Origin: Pseudomonadota bacterium
GTDB taxonomy: Bacteria; Pseudomonadota; Gammaproteobacteria; Burkholderiales; Nitrosomonadaceae
DNA: 64,000 bases
Assembly (NCBI GenBank): GCA_018240285.1
Contig: JAFEGA010000002.1
Coordinates: 124,001 to 188,000, forward strand
Direction of reading: 5' to 3'
A program made the position numbers and the translations under genes. Below are positions 1 through 10,878 of the stretch, one piece after another (the first letter of the stretch is position 1; each line of letters begins with the position of its first letter). The notes under the pieces were generated by a model. The model had not been told where the DNA came from. It worked only from the letters and a program-made list of their open reading frames with translations, and did no database searches.

Positions 1-66
1 ACCAATCGCTGGAAACAAGCTTCGGATACTTTAGCCAATGAATGGGGAAAATCGGAAGTTAAGTAA
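1..66 (+). CDS. C-terminal tail of an unidentified gene (partial)
   Basis: An open frame runs from the first base to a TAA at 64-66 and encodes 21 residues ending in GKSEVK. It would be the 3' end of a gene that starts outside the window and converges on the GNAT gene, whose stop is 12 bases further on. The stretch is too short to assign a family. It could be chance open frame, but the spacing to the neighbouring stop fits a convergent gene pair. Confidence 0.35.
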   Translation, partial: TNRWKQASDTLANEWGKSEVK

Positions 67-77
67 CCGGATTGTGG

Positions 78-509
78 TTACTTCAATAACAAAGTCATTT
101 TGACATGCGGAATACCGGCTTCCATGAATTCTTCCCCTAATACCTGAAAACCGAATTTCTCATAGAACGGTACTGCATTGGTTTGTGCATTCAGTTGCGC
201 TTTTTGCTGATGCCGACGCGTCAGCTCTTGCAGTAGTTTGCGCAGCATCGCGCTACCGAAACCTTGACCACGCCACTCTTTCAGCACCGCCATACGGCCG
301 ATATGCCCATCCGGCAGCAGTCGCGCAGTCCCTACCGGCTGCCCAGCGGCATCGCACGCTAGCAGATGTACGCTGATTGCATCGAACTCATCCCATTCCA
401 GCACTTCGGGTACACGCTGCTCATGAATGAATACGGCTGTCCGGATCAACCGCAAAGCAGGCTCGGCTTCTTCCCAACGGACAACTTGTATCAAATCGTC
501 AAGGTGCAT
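78..509 (-). CDS. GNAT family N-acetyltransferase
   Basis: A 143-residue single-domain GNAT protein that would transfer an acetyl group from acetyl-CoA to an amine. The acetyl-CoA pyrophosphate loop is the RGQGFGSAML segment (about residues 80-89), preceded by the beta4 strand IGRMAVLKEW. The N-terminal FIHEQRVPEVLEWDEFD stretch is typical of the ElaA/YjcF-like subgroup. The substrate cannot be read from sequence. It is the last gene of a minus-strand run, 49 bases downstream of purA, and may be cotranscribed with it. Confidence 0.85.
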   Translation of the reverse strand: MHLDDLIQVVRWEEAEPALRLIRTAVFIHEQRVPEVLEWDEFDAISVHLLACDAAGQPVGTARLLPDGHIGRMAVLKEWRGQGFGSAMLRKLLQELTRRHQQKAQLNAQTNAVPFYEKFGFQVLGEEFMEAGIPHVKMTLLLK

Positions 510-558
510 GAGAAATCCAACTCATTGATACCGGTTTGAGCCGGGTAGATCCACCGCA

Positions 559-1881
<1,323 letters not shown>

Positions 1882-1889
1882 CTAAAATA

Positions 1890-3047
1890 TCAGATTTCTT
1901 TGACAATCCACTGCCCATCATGAAACACCAATTGCCTATCGCAATCCACCGATTTGCCTTTTTGCTCTGGAAACTCCATCACAACGATTTGCCCCGATGC
2001 GCGCAGCTGCTCAATTTTATTTTCCAGTGCTTTATTTCCTTTCTCGTAAGGTGCACTAATCGCTTTCGGATAAGACTGCGGCTTTATTATTCTCGATAAT
2101 TCTCTGAGATCCATGCTAAAACCAGTTGCCGGCCGCGCGCGGCCGAATGCTTTACCAATTTCATCATAGCGCCCGCCCAAGGCGACAGCATTTGAGCAGC
2201 CATTCGCATATGCGGCAAAAACTATTCCAGTGTGATAATGATAGCCGCGCAAGTCAGTCAAATCGAATGCAATTTTATCGATAACTGGTTTTAGTTCCTC
2301 TTCAGCAATGCACAATTCATTCAACGCCGATTTTATCTCGGGATAATCAGGCAACCGGCTGGCAGCATCCGCCAATACTTTTTTATCACCATAAAGCTCG
2401 GGCAAAAGCAGCAACGCTTCGCGCGTTTTCTGCTGCAATTTTGCGCATAGTTCTTTCAGAGTGGATATATCTTTTGCCTGTAATACTGCATAAAGCTCGG
2501 TTTCTAGTTCGCGCGAAATACCCGCACCTTTGATCAATCCGCGAAAAACTGCGACATGACCGAGATCCAAATGTACCTCATTCATCCCGGAAACAGATAA
2601 ACACTGCAACATAAGCCGCTGGATTTCAAAATCACTCTCCAAACCGGAATGACCGTAAAGCTCTGCCCCCACTTGCAGGGGTTCCCGCGTTTTAGTGATC
2701 CCCGACGGTACTGTGTGCAATACGCTATTGGCATAGCACAAGCGCGTAATACCGTCAAAATTCAACAAATGCGCATCGATTCTGGCCACTTGCGGTGTCA
2801 TATCGGCACGCAGCCCCATCATGCGGCCACTCAATTGATCAATGACCTTGAACATGCGCAGATCCATATCACTGCCACTGCCGGTCAGTAACGATTCCAC
2901 GTACTCCAGAATGGGTGGCATTACTTGCTGATAGCCATGCACCCGCAACAAATCCATAATTTTCCGGCGCATACCTTCGATATGAATCGCTTCCGCAGGC
3001 AACACATCTTCAACAAACTCTGGGAGTAACCAATTGTGTATAGTCAT
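1890..3047 (-). CDS. hisZ: ATP phosphoribosyltransferase regulatory subunit
   Basis: HisZ is a histidyl-tRNA synthetase paralogue that lacks aminoacylation activity. It pairs with the short form of HisG to make an active, histidine-sensitive ATP phosphoribosyltransferase, the first enzyme of histidine synthesis. The protein (385 residues) has the class II synthetase-like fold: motif-2-like segment around LRADMTPQVAR and a C-terminal GGRYDEIGKAFGRARPATGFS segment. I place the start at the ATG at 3047; a TTG nine bases upstream is possible. No strong ribosome-binding site is seen for either. hisG is not in this window. Confidence 0.93.
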   Translation of the reverse strand: MTIHNWLLPEFVEDVLPAEAIHIEGMRRKIMDLLRVHGYQQVMPPILEYVESLLTGSGSDMDLRMFKVIDQLSGRMMGLRADMTPQVARIDAHLLNFDGITRLCYANSVLHTVPSGITKTREPLQVGAELYGHSGLESDFEIQRLMLQCLSVSGMNEVHLDLGHVAVFRGLIKGAGISRELETELYAVLQAKDISTLKELCAKLQQKTREALLLLPELYGDKKVLADAASRLPDYPEIKSALNELCIAEEELKPVIDKIAFDLTDLRGYHYHTGIVFAAYANGCSNAVALGGRYDEIGKAFGRARPATGFSMDLRELSRIIKPQSYPKAISAPYEKGNKALENKIEQLRASGQIVVMEFPEQKGKSVDCDRQLVFHDGQWIVKEI

Positions 3048-3049
3048 AA

Positions 3050-3064
3050 TTGACAAATTGTCAA
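3050..3064. promoter_or_regulatory. 15-bp palindrome immediately upstream of hisZ
   Basis: TTGACAA-A-TTGTCAA is a perfect odd palindrome lying 3 bases upstream of the hisZ ATG, in the short gap to the DUF2065 gene. It could be an operator, part of the translation-initiation structure, or chance in an AT-rich gap. No known regulator site is recognised. Confidence 0.25.
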
Positions 3065-3082
3065 CGTATAAAATAAGAAGCT

Positions 3083-3268
3083 TCAGCTAACGATGAGTAG
3101 CACCAGTAATCCTGCCAACATCGAAGTCAGACCGATAAAACGTATCTGATTATCATTAATCTCAGTTAATCTTCTAAATGCCTCCCGCCATGTTTGCGGC
3201 GATAAAAATGGTAACATTCCCTCTAGAATTAACATCAATGCAACGGCATTAAGAAAATTTTCCCACAT
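3083..3268 (-). CDS. DUF2065 family small membrane protein (YjeT-like)
   Basis: A 61-residue protein with two predicted transmembrane helices (about residues 5-21 and 43-60) separated by a basic/polar loop with the family segment FLSPQTWREAFRRLTEI. It matches the DUF2065/YjeT family, which sits between hflC and purA in many proteobacteria, including E. coli. Function is unknown. It probably acts in the inner membrane, perhaps near the HflKC-FtsH complex, but that rests only on gene order. A terminator-like hairpin separates it from hflC. Confidence 0.88.
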   Translation of the reverse strand: MWENFLNAVALMLILEGMLPFLSPQTWREAFRRLTEINDNQIRFIGLTSMLAGLLVLLIVS

Positions 3269-3329
3269 ATATAAACAACTCCAGTTAAATCAGATAAGCA
3301 TTCTATTTTCTACAAGCAGCAGAAAAATT

Positions 3330-3379
3330 AAGAGGTTCTGATGTAATCGTATATAAAATAACGATCCCCAGAACCTCTT
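3330..3379 (-). terminator. Intrinsic terminator downstream of hflC
   Basis: An 11-bp perfect stem (AAGAGGTTCTG, 3369-3379 and 3330-3340 on the minus strand) encloses an inner ATCGT/ACGAT stem. On the minus strand it is followed by AATTTTTCT, giving a run of U. It lies between the hflC stop and the DUF2065 start, so it probably ends the hfq-hflX-hflKC transcript, at least partly. Confidence 0.65.
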
Positions 3380-3466
3380 CTTATTCACGATACCGTAGAG
3401 TCACATTGCTTACTTACATCATGCAATACTGAGATTGCACATACACCTTCATTTTATTCTTTGCAA

Positions 3467-4342
3467 TTATTTGCTGACTGCGGGATTCTTCAAGTACTTG
3501 AAGAAATCGGAGGTAGGCTCCAGTACCATCATGTCTCCCTTATTCTTGAACGATTGCTTATAGGCATCGACACTACGCCAGAAAGCATAAAATTCAGAAT
3601 CTTTTTGAAAGGCAGCCGAATAAATCGCTGCAGCTTGGCTATCACCGTCACCCATCACCTTTTGGGCATCGCGGTATGCTTCCGCAAGGACAACCTCGCG
3701 TTGCCTATCAGCATCAGCGCGAATTTTCTCCGACTCTGCAGCACCGGTGGAACGCAATTCATTGGCAACCCGCTTACGCTCAGCCTCCATCCGTCTGTAA
3801 ACCGACTCGCTCACTTCTTGCGGTAGATCTACCCGCTTCAAACGCACGTCAACCACTTCCACTCCGATAGCACGAGCATCGTTATCCGCTTTCTGGCGCA
3901 TAATCTCCATGATGACATCACGTTCACCCGAGACTACATCATGGACGGTACGATTACCGAATTCGTCGCGCAAACTCGCATTGATCGTTTGTGCTAAACG
4001 TGTCTGCGCCAGTGACTCATCACCGCGCACACTGATGTAATACTGCTTTACGTCCACGATACGCCACTTCACAAATAAATCGACCAAAACGTTCTTTTTC
4101 TCTGAAGTAATGAATCGTTCAGGTTCTTCAGTATTCATTGTCAAAATACGTTTCTCAAAATAGCGTACATTCTGAGCAATTGGAATCTTGAAATACAAGC
4201 CGGGCTCAGTTTTAACATCGATGACTTCACCCAGTTGAAACAGAATAGCTTGCTGCCGCTCATCAACAATATAAATTGCTGAACTTCCCAGGAAAAAAAT
4301 TGCAATAGCAATACCTGAAAATACCGATGTAAAACTTTTCAT
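3467..4342 (-). CDS. hflC: HflC, FtsH-protease modulator
   Basis: HflC (291 residues) pairs with HflK in a large periplasm-facing cage around the FtsH membrane protease and modulates its access to membrane substrates. One N-terminal transmembrane segment (about residues 7-25) is followed by the SPFH/prohibitin domain (VDERQQAILFQLGEV onward) and a charged coiled-coil region (MEAERKRVANELRSTGAAESEKI). Its ATG directly follows the hflK stop, so the pair is translationally coupled. Confidence 0.97.
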   Translation of the reverse strand: MKSFTSVFSGIAIAIFFLGSSAIYIVDERQQAILFQLGEVIDVKTEPGLYFKIPIAQNVRYFEKRILTMNTEEPERFITSEKKNVLVDLFVKWRIVDVKQYYISVRGDESLAQTRLAQTINASLRDEFGNRTVHDVVSGERDVIMEIMRQKADNDARAIGVEVVDVRLKRVDLPQEVSESVYRRMEAERKRVANELRSTGAAESEKIRADADRQREVVLAEAYRDAQKVMGDGDSQAAAIYSAAFQKDSEFYAFWRSVDAYKQSFKNKGDMMVLEPTSDFFKYLKNPAVSK

Positions 4343-5521
4343 CTATCTTGCCTCCCGATCGCGACTGCGAAATGATTCCCGTGCCCGTACACTGCTTTCA
4401 GGCGGTGTTTCCTGCATCATGGGCTGCACCGTTACGGGCGAAGCCGCTGGTGATCCGCTCATGCTAACCAGCTTATCCAGCGGCAAATACAGTAAGTTGT
4501 TGCCATTCTTCTGGTCAACAATGATCTTGCTCGTATTAGAAAGTACTTGCTGCATCATATCCAGATATAAACGCTCACGTGTGACATTGGGTGCTTTGCT
4601 ATATTCAGCAAAAATTTTCTCGAAACGGCTGGCATCACCTTCTGCGCTTGCAATTACGCGCTGCTTATAACCTTCAGCTTCCTGAGTTAGCCGTGCCGCG
4701 TTACCCACGGCTCTCGGAATCACATCATTCGCATACGCTTGACCTTCATTCTTTTGCCGCTCTCTATCTTGCCCGGCTTTAACCGCGTCATCAAACGCCG
4801 CTTGAACCTGCTCAGGTGGTTGCGCATTTTGCATCGTTACTCTGCTGATCGAAATACCAATTTGATAGCGATCCAGAATCTTTTGCATTAATTGTGTTGC
4901 ATTTGCTGCAACTTGTTCACGGCCTTCATACAGCACATAATCCATCTTACTTTTCCCGATTACCTGCCGGATGGCCGTTTCTGCCGCTTGCAAAACAGCT
5001 TCGTCAGGATTTCTGTTTTTAAACAGGAAATTCTCCGGATTATTCAATATGTATTGCACGGCAAACTGAATATCGATGATATTTTCATCATCCGTCAACA
5101 TTAACGATTCCCGCAAAACTTTGCTTCTTACATTGTTACGGTAACCAATTTCAACCGTGCGCACTTGACTGACATTCACTAACTCTACTTTTTCGATTGG
5201 ATAAGGCATGTGCCAGCGCAAGCCTGCCGGCGCAGTGTCAACATATTGACCAAAGCGCAACACCACACCTCTATGTCCTTCATCCACAATATAAAACCCG
5301 CTTGCCAGCCATACCACTGCAAGCACACCAAGAATCATTACAATACTGCTACCACTTTTTGGCTTGGGACTTTGTGCTTGTGAACCGTCATCACCTCCGC
5401 CACCTTTTTTCTGCCCAAAAATATTATTGATTTTCTTATTGACATTACGCAATACATCATCCAGATCTGGTGGACCCGATTCGCCTTTATTTTTTCCCCA
5501 CTGTGGATCATTTAATCCCAT
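4343..5521 (-). CDS. hflK: HflK, FtsH-protease modulator
   Basis: HflK (392 residues) is the partner of HflC. The cytoplasmic N-terminus is Gly/Asp/Lys-rich (KKGGGGDDGSQAQSPKPKSG), then comes one transmembrane helix (about residues 59-78) and a SPFH domain beginning at YIVDEGHRGVVLRFG. The coiled-coil part around EQVQAAFDDAVKAGQDRERQ and a Pro/Ser-rich, then Arg-rich tail follow. It lies 33 bases downstream of hflX and abuts hflC, the usual hfq-hflX-hflK-hflC arrangement. Confidence 0.97.
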   Translation of the reverse strand: MGLNDPQWGKNKGESGPPDLDDVLRNVNKKINNIFGQKKGGGGDDGSQAQSPKPKSGSSIVMILGVLAVVWLASGFYIVDEGHRGVVLRFGQYVDTAPAGLRWHMPYPIEKVELVNVSQVRTVEIGYRNNVRSKVLRESLMLTDDENIIDIQFAVQYILNNPENFLFKNRNPDEAVLQAAETAIRQVIGKSKMDYVLYEGREQVAANATQLMQKILDRYQIGISISRVTMQNAQPPEQVQAAFDDAVKAGQDRERQKNEGQAYANDVIPRAVGNAARLTQEAEGYKQRVIASAEGDASRFEKIFAEYSKAPNVTRERLYLDMMQQVLSNTSKIIVDQKNGNNLLYLPLDKLVSMSGSPAASPVTVQPMMQETPPESSVRARESFRSRDREAR

Positions 5522-5554
5522 AATAATTCCTGCCTTGTTCGTTCAAAAAAATTC

Positions 5555-6730
5555 CTATACCGGAGCACAATCACCAACTATTTTCGGAATATCTGTAGAC
5601 TCTTCGTTCAGTTTCTTTGATTTCTCTACCATTGCTTCTGTCAATGCCTGCCTTACAAATTCTATCCCTTCCCCTGTTTTTGCACTTAAACGAATGAGCG
5701 ATATTCTATCATATTCATCACGCACGCAACCTTTACTGCCTGCCGCTAAGTCAGTCAAGTCAATCTTATTCAAGATTAAAATTTGTGGGATATCATCAGC
5801 ATCAATCTCTTTTAGAATTTTATTCACTTCTTTAATTTGTTCGTCACGATTAGGATTACTGGCATCAACGACATGAAGCAATACATCGGCTCGCACTGTT
5901 TCTTCCAGTGTCGCACGAAATGCCGCAACCAGCGTATGGGGTAATTCACGAATGAATCCCACAGTATCCGAAATAACTACAGACACACCTTCGGCAAGAA
6001 ATAATTTACGTGTCGTAGTATCCAGTGTGGCAAAGAGTTGATCAGCAGCGTAAGTTTGCGCGCGTGTCAACTTGTTAAACAAGGTTGATTTCCCAGCATT
6101 GGTATAACCGACAATCGACACCGACAGCACATTGGTGCGTTGCCTGGAACGCCTCTGGATAGCACGCTGGCGTTGAAGCGTTGCAAGTCTCTCTTTAAGT
6201 AATTTAACTCGCTTTCTGATCAAGCGGCGGTCTGTTTCCAATTGGGTCTCACCCGGACCGCGCAAGCCAATACCGCCCTTTTGCCTCTCAAGATGAGTCC
6301 AGCCGCGTACCAAGCGAGTAGCCAAATGCTCGAGCTGAGCGAGTTCAACCTGCAATTTTCCTTCATGACTCTTCGCACGCTGCGCAAAAATATCCAGAAT
6401 CAAGCTAGTGCGATCTATAACGTTACAATTTAATCGCAACGATAAATTGCGCTGTTGCGCCGGAGACAGATCATGATTGAATATCGCGATTGAAGCTTTA
6501 TTCTGTGATATCAGTTGCGAAATCTCGTCGACCTTACCGCTACCGATATAAGTGGTTGGATCCGGACGTGAACGTTTTCCTTCCACAACCGCCACAACTT
6601 GAAGTTTTGCGCTGACAACCAGCTGCTCCAATTCATGCAGGCTTTCTGCATAGGTACTGCTGCCAAAATCAACGCTAACGAGTATAGCTGCATCAGCAGC
6701 ACTTGATTTATCCATACCTGATTCAAACAT
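5555..6730 (-). CDS. hflX: Ribosome-associated GTPase HflX
   Basis: HflX (391 residues) is a GTPase that splits or rescues stalled 70S ribosomes, notably under heat stress in characterised species. The N-terminal HflX domain contains the Gly-rich GGIGLRGPGETQLETDRR loop (152-169). The G domain has G1 GYTNAGKST (208-216), G3 DTVGF (255-259) and G4 NKID (near 320). The ATG at 6730 shares one base with the hfq stop, indicating coupling; an internal ATG five codons in is an alternative. Confidence 0.97.
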   Translation of the reverse strand: MFESGMDKSSAADAAILVSVDFGSSTYAESLHELEQLVVSAKLQVVAVVEGKRSRPDPTTYIGSGKVDEISQLISQNKASIAIFNHDLSPAQQRNLSLRLNCNVIDRTSLILDIFAQRAKSHEGKLQVELAQLEHLATRLVRGWTHLERQKGGIGLRGPGETQLETDRRLIRKRVKLLKERLATLQRQRAIQRRSRQRTNVLSVSIVGYTNAGKSTLFNKLTRAQTYAADQLFATLDTTTRKLFLAEGVSVVISDTVGFIRELPHTLVAAFRATLEETVRADVLLHVVDASNPNRDEQIKEVNKILKEIDADDIPQILILNKIDLTDLAAGSKGCVRDEYDRISLIRLSAKTGEGIEFVRQALTEAMVEKSKKLNEESTDIPKIVGDCAPV

Positions 6731-6975
6731 CAGGCATCACGTGTATCCGTCGTTTCGATAGAAATAGTAACGGCCCTCGCTGGTACTACAGTGGAAATTG
6801 CATGTTTGTATACCATTTGCGTAACCGAATTTTTTAACAGTACCACATATTGATCAAATGAATCGATTTGTCCTTGCAATTTAATACCATTCACTAAATA
6901 GATTGATACCGGAATATGTTCTTTCCGCAGTATATTTAAAAATGGATCCTGCAACAGCTGACCCTTGTTACCCAT
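6730..6975 (-). CDS. hfq: RNA chaperone Hfq
   Basis: Hfq (81 residues) forms a hexameric Sm-like ring that pairs small RNAs with target mRNAs. The Sm1 region ([19 protein letters not shown]) and Sm2 signature YKHAIS (56-61) are intact, with a short C-terminal tail as in other betaproteobacteria. It heads the hfq-hflX-hflK-hflC cluster. Its presence is relevant to the small-RNA candidate at 57 kb. No convincing promoter was pinned down in the AT-rich upstream gap. Confidence 0.98.
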   Translation of the reverse strand: MGNKGQLLQDPFLNILRKEHIPVSIYLVNGIKLQGQIDSFDQYVVLLKNSVTQMVYKHAISTVVPARAVTISIETTDTRDA

Positions 6976-7146
6976 AGGTAACTCCCTATTCTAATTATTC
7001 GTTCTTGGAATTGTGACTCTACTTCATTTTTTAATGCAAATCTATACCTGATTGCACTAATGCAGCAGAACCGCCATATTAAATTAACCTAGCCTAAATC
7101 TTTCAAGCCATCGTACTACTAGTACACACCAGAGGATTACTGCCGT

Positions 7147-7186
7147 ATAGGCATCCGGTTTATTTTTGCAATATCCGAATGCCTAT
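7147..7186. terminator. Hairpin downstream of the cytochrome c peroxidase gene
   Basis: A 12-bp stem with one mismatch (ATAGGCATCCGG paired with CCGAATGCCTAT) and a 16-base T/A-rich loop lies 54 bases beyond the peroxidase stop and upstream of hfq. It has no strong U-run in the minus direction, so termination may be Rho-assisted or the hairpin may protect the mRNA 3' end. Confidence 0.45.
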
Positions 7187-7239
7187 ATTTCAATTTCTCG
7201 TTTTGATTCCAATAGCAAGATCACTGATTTGACCAAACA

Positions 7240-8232
7240 TCAGAACGGCGCTGGTCTTGGCGTATTATTATTGGAAGGCGGTAGAATTGGCAACTTAAAG
7301 TCTGGCTGCTCACCCGTTAATGATTTTAAGAAAGCAACGATACTGTCAATTTCCTTCTTGTTAAAATCACGATCTAACTGAAGTTTACCCATCGTTTTAA
7401 CAGCATCTTCCAATGTTGCGACTGCTCCGTCATGAAAGTACGGATAGGTCAATTCGATATTGCGCAAGGTTGGTACTTTAAAAACGTTCAAGTCAGTATC
7501 TTTTCCGGTAACAGCTTTTCTACCTTCTATCTTACTGGTTGTTTTGTAGGGATGATATACACCAAATTTTTGATAAAGCGCTCCCCCGACAGCAGGACCG
7601 TTATGACATCCCGAACAGCCGCTGCTTTTGAATAATTCGTAACCTTCAATTTCCTGTGGACTAAGGGCCTTTTTGTCACCTTCCAGCCACTTATCGAAGC
7701 GCGAGCCTGGGGTTACCAAGGTTTCTTCAAACGCCGCAATTGCTGTAGTTACCCGGTCAATATCAACTTGATCCGTGCCGAATGCTTTTTGGAAATGAGC
7801 ACGATATTGTGGCATTGATTGCAATACTTCAACGGCAGCTTTATGCGTTGAAGCCATTTCACCCGGATTTGCAATTGGGCCGCCGGCTTGCTCTTTTAAG
7901 TCCTTAGCGCGGCCATCCCAGAATTGCGCCAAATTCATACTGGCATTCAATACTGTCGGTGCGTTGATCGGGCCTTGCTGCCACGCATGACCAATCGAAG
8001 TTGGAATATTATCCGTCCCACCCATGCTTAAGTTATGGCAAGAATTACAAGAAATGAATCCTGATTTTGACAAGCGAGGATCAAAAAATAACATCTTGCC
8101 CAGCTCTACCATATCAGCATTAGCTACTTTAGCGGCTTTAATGGGCTGGATAGGTTCATTGGCCGAAACAGCCATCGAAGTGACAAGAGCGCCAATCGAT
8201 AACAGTGACGCAACCAGTGTACGCATTTTCAT
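7240..8232 (-). CDS. Di-haem cytochrome c peroxidase (CcpA/MauG family)
   Basis: Periplasmic enzyme (330 residues) reducing hydrogen peroxide with electrons from cytochromes. A signal peptide (about residues 1-24, ending VSANEP) is followed by two CxxCH haem-attachment motifs, CNSCH at 62-66 and CSGCH at 206-210, in the CCP_MauG domain. The start is the ATG at 8232, preceded by an AGGGAGA ribosome-binding site; an in-frame upstream start at 8337 would add an unlikely 35 residues before the signal peptide. It is monocistronic between rppH and hfq. It likely detoxifies peroxide in the periplasm. Confidence 0.93.
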   Translation of the reverse strand: MKMRTLVASLLSIGALVTSMAVSANEPIQPIKAAKVANADMVELGKMLFFDPRLSKSGFISCNSCHNLSMGGTDNIPTSIGHAWQQGPINAPTVLNASMNLAQFWDGRAKDLKEQAGGPIANPGEMASTHKAAVEVLQSMPQYRAHFQKAFGTDQVDIDRVTTAIAAFEETLVTPGSRFDKWLEGDKKALSPQEIEGYELFKSSGCSGCHNGPAVGGALYQKFGVYHPYKTTSKIEGRKAVTGKDTDLNVFKVPTLRNIELTYPYFHDGAVATLEDAVKTMGKLQLDRDFNKKEIDSIVAFLKSLTGEQPDFKLPILPPSNNNTPRPAPF

Positions 8233-8409
8233 CGGTATCTCCCTAAGTAAATAAAAACGGCTGTTATGGCGCAGCCGGTCACGCCGGATGAAACACCCAC
8301 AAATGGGAATTTGTAAAAAAACAGTAGAGCGGTTCAATCCCGCGTCTTCGATTTAAGATTAGCTTAAAAAACCTTTCAAACTTTTGAATTATTCATTAGT
8401 TCCAGTTGA

Positions 8410-8955
8410 TTAAACCAGAATATCCTTTGTCCCATTGGCCAGATTTTTTTGATCATAACCAACCCCGATACTTTGGCAGGGATCCGTTTTTAGCAAACGT
8501 GATAACTCGGTCAGTGCTTGCTTATACACTTTGCGCTTGAATTCGACGACTGAATCCAATTCAACCCAATACTGGTTCCAGCGCCAAGCATCAAATTCAG
8601 GATGCGTGCTACGACGCAATGAAACATCACTATCGCGCCCGATCAAACGCAACAAATACCAAATTTGTTTCTGCCCCTTGTAATTCCCGCGCCATTCCCG
8701 CCGGATCCAACGATCAGGAACTTCGTAACGCAACCAGTCACGTGTACGTCCAACAATCTCTACATGATTGGGGCGCAATCCTATCTCTTCGCTGAGTTCC
8801 CTGTACATAGCCTGCTCGGGACTCTCCCCCGACTTAATGCCGCCCTGCGGAAATTGCCAAGAATTTTGCTTTATACGTTTGCCCCAGAAAACCTCATTTT
8901 TTGAATTTAAGAGGATAATTCCAACGTTGGGGCGATATCCATTTCGGTCAATCAT
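8410..8955 (-). CDS. rppH: RNA 5'-pyrophosphohydrolase RppH
   Basis: RppH (181 residues) removes pyrophosphate from the 5' triphosphate end of mRNAs, triggering RNase E-dependent decay. The Nudix box (residues 38-60) is complete: GG-x5-E then REL-x-EEIGL. The N-terminus [16 protein letters not shown] and the pocket segment WQFPQGG are characteristic of RppH rather than other Nudix enzymes. It is divergent from proS, an arrangement usual in betaproteobacteria. Confidence 0.96.
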   Translation of the reverse strand: MIDRNGYRPNVGIILLNSKNEVFWGKRIKQNSWQFPQGGIKSGESPEQAMYRELSEEIGLRPNHVEIVGRTRDWLRYEVPDRWIRREWRGNYKGQKQIWYLLRLIGRDSDVSLRRSTHPEFDAWRWNQYWVELDSVVEFKRKVYKQALTELSRLLKTDPCQSIGVGYDQKNLANGTKDILV

Positions 8956-8984
8956 ACGGAATACTCACTTGACCCATCAAATGA

Positions 8985-9040
8985 GTGGATTTTTTCACAC
9001 TTTTCTGTAGATTGAAAGTGCTCATAGAATAAAAATCCAC
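8985..9040. other. Nested inverted repeats in the rppH-proS gap
   Basis: A 10-bp inverted repeat, GTGGATTTTT (8985-8994) and AAAAATCCAC (9031-9040), encloses a second inverted repeat, CACTTT (8998-9003) and AAAGTG (9015-9020). This forms one potential cruciform or long hairpin between the divergent rppH and proS starts. An operator pair or a folded leader is possible; no known site is recognised. Confidence 0.35.
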
Positions 9041-9168
9041 CCCCTTATAAAATTTCTATCAGCTTGAATAAATCAAATCAAGTTTGCTTTATGTATGGAC
9101 TTATCCCCACTTAACCAAGTATTTCAAGGTAAAATTGCCACCATTTTTTATCATAATGGAATCACTTC

Positions 9169-10878
9169 ATGCGCATCTCGCAATTTTTCATTTCAACCCT
9201 CAAGGAAGCTCCCGCCGAAGCGGAACTCGTCAGCCACAAACTCATGCTACGCGCAGGACTCATCAAGCGTTTAGGCAGCGGATTATATACCTGGATGCCG
9301 TTAGGTCTACGGGTATTGCGCAAAATTGAGAATATCGTGCGCGAAGAAATGAATAAGAGCGGCGCCATCGAAGTTCTCATGCCCGCGATTCACCCCGCCG
9401 AATTATGGCAAGAAACCGGCCGTTGGGAGGTTTTCGGGCCGCAAATGTTAAAAATCAAGGACCGTCATGAGCACGACTTTTGTTTCGGCCCCACGCACGA
9501 GGAAATCATCACCGATATTGCGCGCAAGGAAATCAAAAGCTATCGTCAGTTGCCGTTGAATTTCTACCAGATTCAAACAAAATTCCGCGATGAAATCCGG
9601 CCGCGCTTCGGTGTCATGCGCGCGCGCGAATTTGTCATGAAGGATGCTTACTCATTTCATACCGATGAAAACAGTTTGATGCAAACGTACCAGTGCATGT
9701 ACGAAACCTACAGCCGTATTTTTACCCGCCTTGGATTGAAATTCCGCGCTGTCGCGGCCGATACCGGCGCCATCGGCGGCAGCGGTTCGCATGAATTTCA
9801 TGTGCTAGCGGACTCGGGCGAAGACGCCATCGCGTTTTGCCCTGACTCGGATTACGCCGCCAACATTGAATTGGCTAAATCACTATTCACACCCCAGGAG
9901 CGGAGCGCGCCAGATGGCGCTATGCAAAAAATTGCCACCCCCGGTAAAAAGACTTGTGCCGAGGTTGCCGACTTTTTACAAGTACCCTTGCAAAAAACCG
10001 TCAAAACCTTGGCTGTTAAAGCCAATGACCGATTATTCTTATTGCTGCTGCGCGGCGATCATCAGCTCAACGAGCTAAAAGTAAGAAAAATACCCTTCTT
10101 ATCCACCTTTCAGATGGCCAGTGAAGAAGATATTCTGCACGAAACAGGAACAGTGCCCGGGTACATCGGCCCCGTTGGTTTGCAGACTTGCGTGATTGCC
10201 GATCAAGCCGTCATGAACATGAGTAATTTCGTGTGCGGTGCAAATGAAGAAGACTTTCACTTGAGTCAGGTAAATTTTGTCCGCGATCTCAAACTACCGG
10301 ATCATGTTTTTGATATCCGCAATGTTGTTCCAGGAGACGACTCACCGGACGGCAAAGGTAAGCTGGAAATTTGCCGCGGAATTGAAGTCGGCCATATTTT
10401 CCAGTTACGCACCAAATATTCGGAAATGATGAAAGCCAATTATCTCGACGAAACGGGCCAAACTAAAAATATGGAAATGGGTTGCTATGGCATCGGCATT
10501 TCACGCATAGTTGCAGCCGCCATTGAACAAAATCACGACGAGCATGGCATTATTTTTCCAGATGCCATTGCCCCTTTTCAGCTTGCGATCGTCCCGATCG
10601 GGTTGCAAAAAAGCACGCTCGTCAAAGATACTGTGGAGAAACTTTACCGGCAACTTACGGAAATGCACATTGAAGTACTTTTGGACGACCGCGAGGAACG
10701 CCCCGGCGTCATGTTCGCCGACATGGAATTAATCGGCATTCCCCATCGCATCGTTATCGGAGAACGCGGATTGAAGCAATCGGTTGTTGAATATCAAGGA
10801 CGGAATGATCAAGCCTCACAAACAGTTCCCATCGATGAAATTTTCTCATTTATCGCGACCAAGCTATGCATAAACTAA
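9169..10878 (+). CDS. proS: Prolyl-tRNA synthetase (bacterial type, with editing domain)
   Basis: ProS (569 residues, normal length) charges tRNA-Pro in the cytosol. The class II core shows motif 2 in [21 protein letters not shown] and motif 3 in the GCYGIGISR region. Between them lies the YbaK-like insertion (roughly residues 225-400) that hydrolyses mischarged Ala-tRNA-Pro, and the C-terminal anticodon-binding domain begins near residue 470. Its last 13 bases overlap the start of the lytic transglycosylase gene. Confidence 0.98.
   Translation: MRISQFFISTLKEAPAEAELVSHKLMLRAGLIKRLGSGLYTWMPLGLRVLRKIENIVREEMNKSGAIEVLMPAIHPAELWQETGRWEVFGPQMLKIKDRHEHDFCFGPTHEEIITDIARKEIKSYRQLPLNFYQIQTKFRDEIRPRFGVMRAREFVMKDAYSFHTDENSLMQTYQCMYETYSRIFTRLGLKFRAVAADTGAIGGSGSHEFHVLADSGEDAIAFCPDSDYAANIELAKSLFTPQERSAPDGAMQKIATPGKKTCAEVADFLQVPLQKTVKTLAVKANDRLFLLLLRGDHQLNELKVRKIPFLSTFQMASEEDILHETGTVPGYIGPVGLQTCVIADQAVMNMSNFVCGANEEDFHLSQVNFVRDLKLPDHVFDIRNVVPGDDSPDGKGKLEICRGIEVGHIFQLRTKYSEMMKANYLDETGQTKNMEMGCYGIGISRIVAAAIEQNHDEHGIIFPDAIAPFQLAIVPIGLQKSTLVKDTVEKLYRQLTEMHIEVLLDDREERPGVMFADMELIGIPHRIVIGERGLKQSVVEYQGRNDQASQTVPIDEIFSFIATKLCIN

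Noticed and set aside
7113..7125. GTACTA-C-TAGTAC palindrome in the hfq upstream gap
   Set aside because: Short palindromes of this size are expected by chance and no companion site or known motif was found.
8325..8350. GGTTCAATCCCGCG resembling the T-arm of a tRNA
   Set aside because: The stem does not pair, and no acceptor, D or anticodon arm can be built around it.
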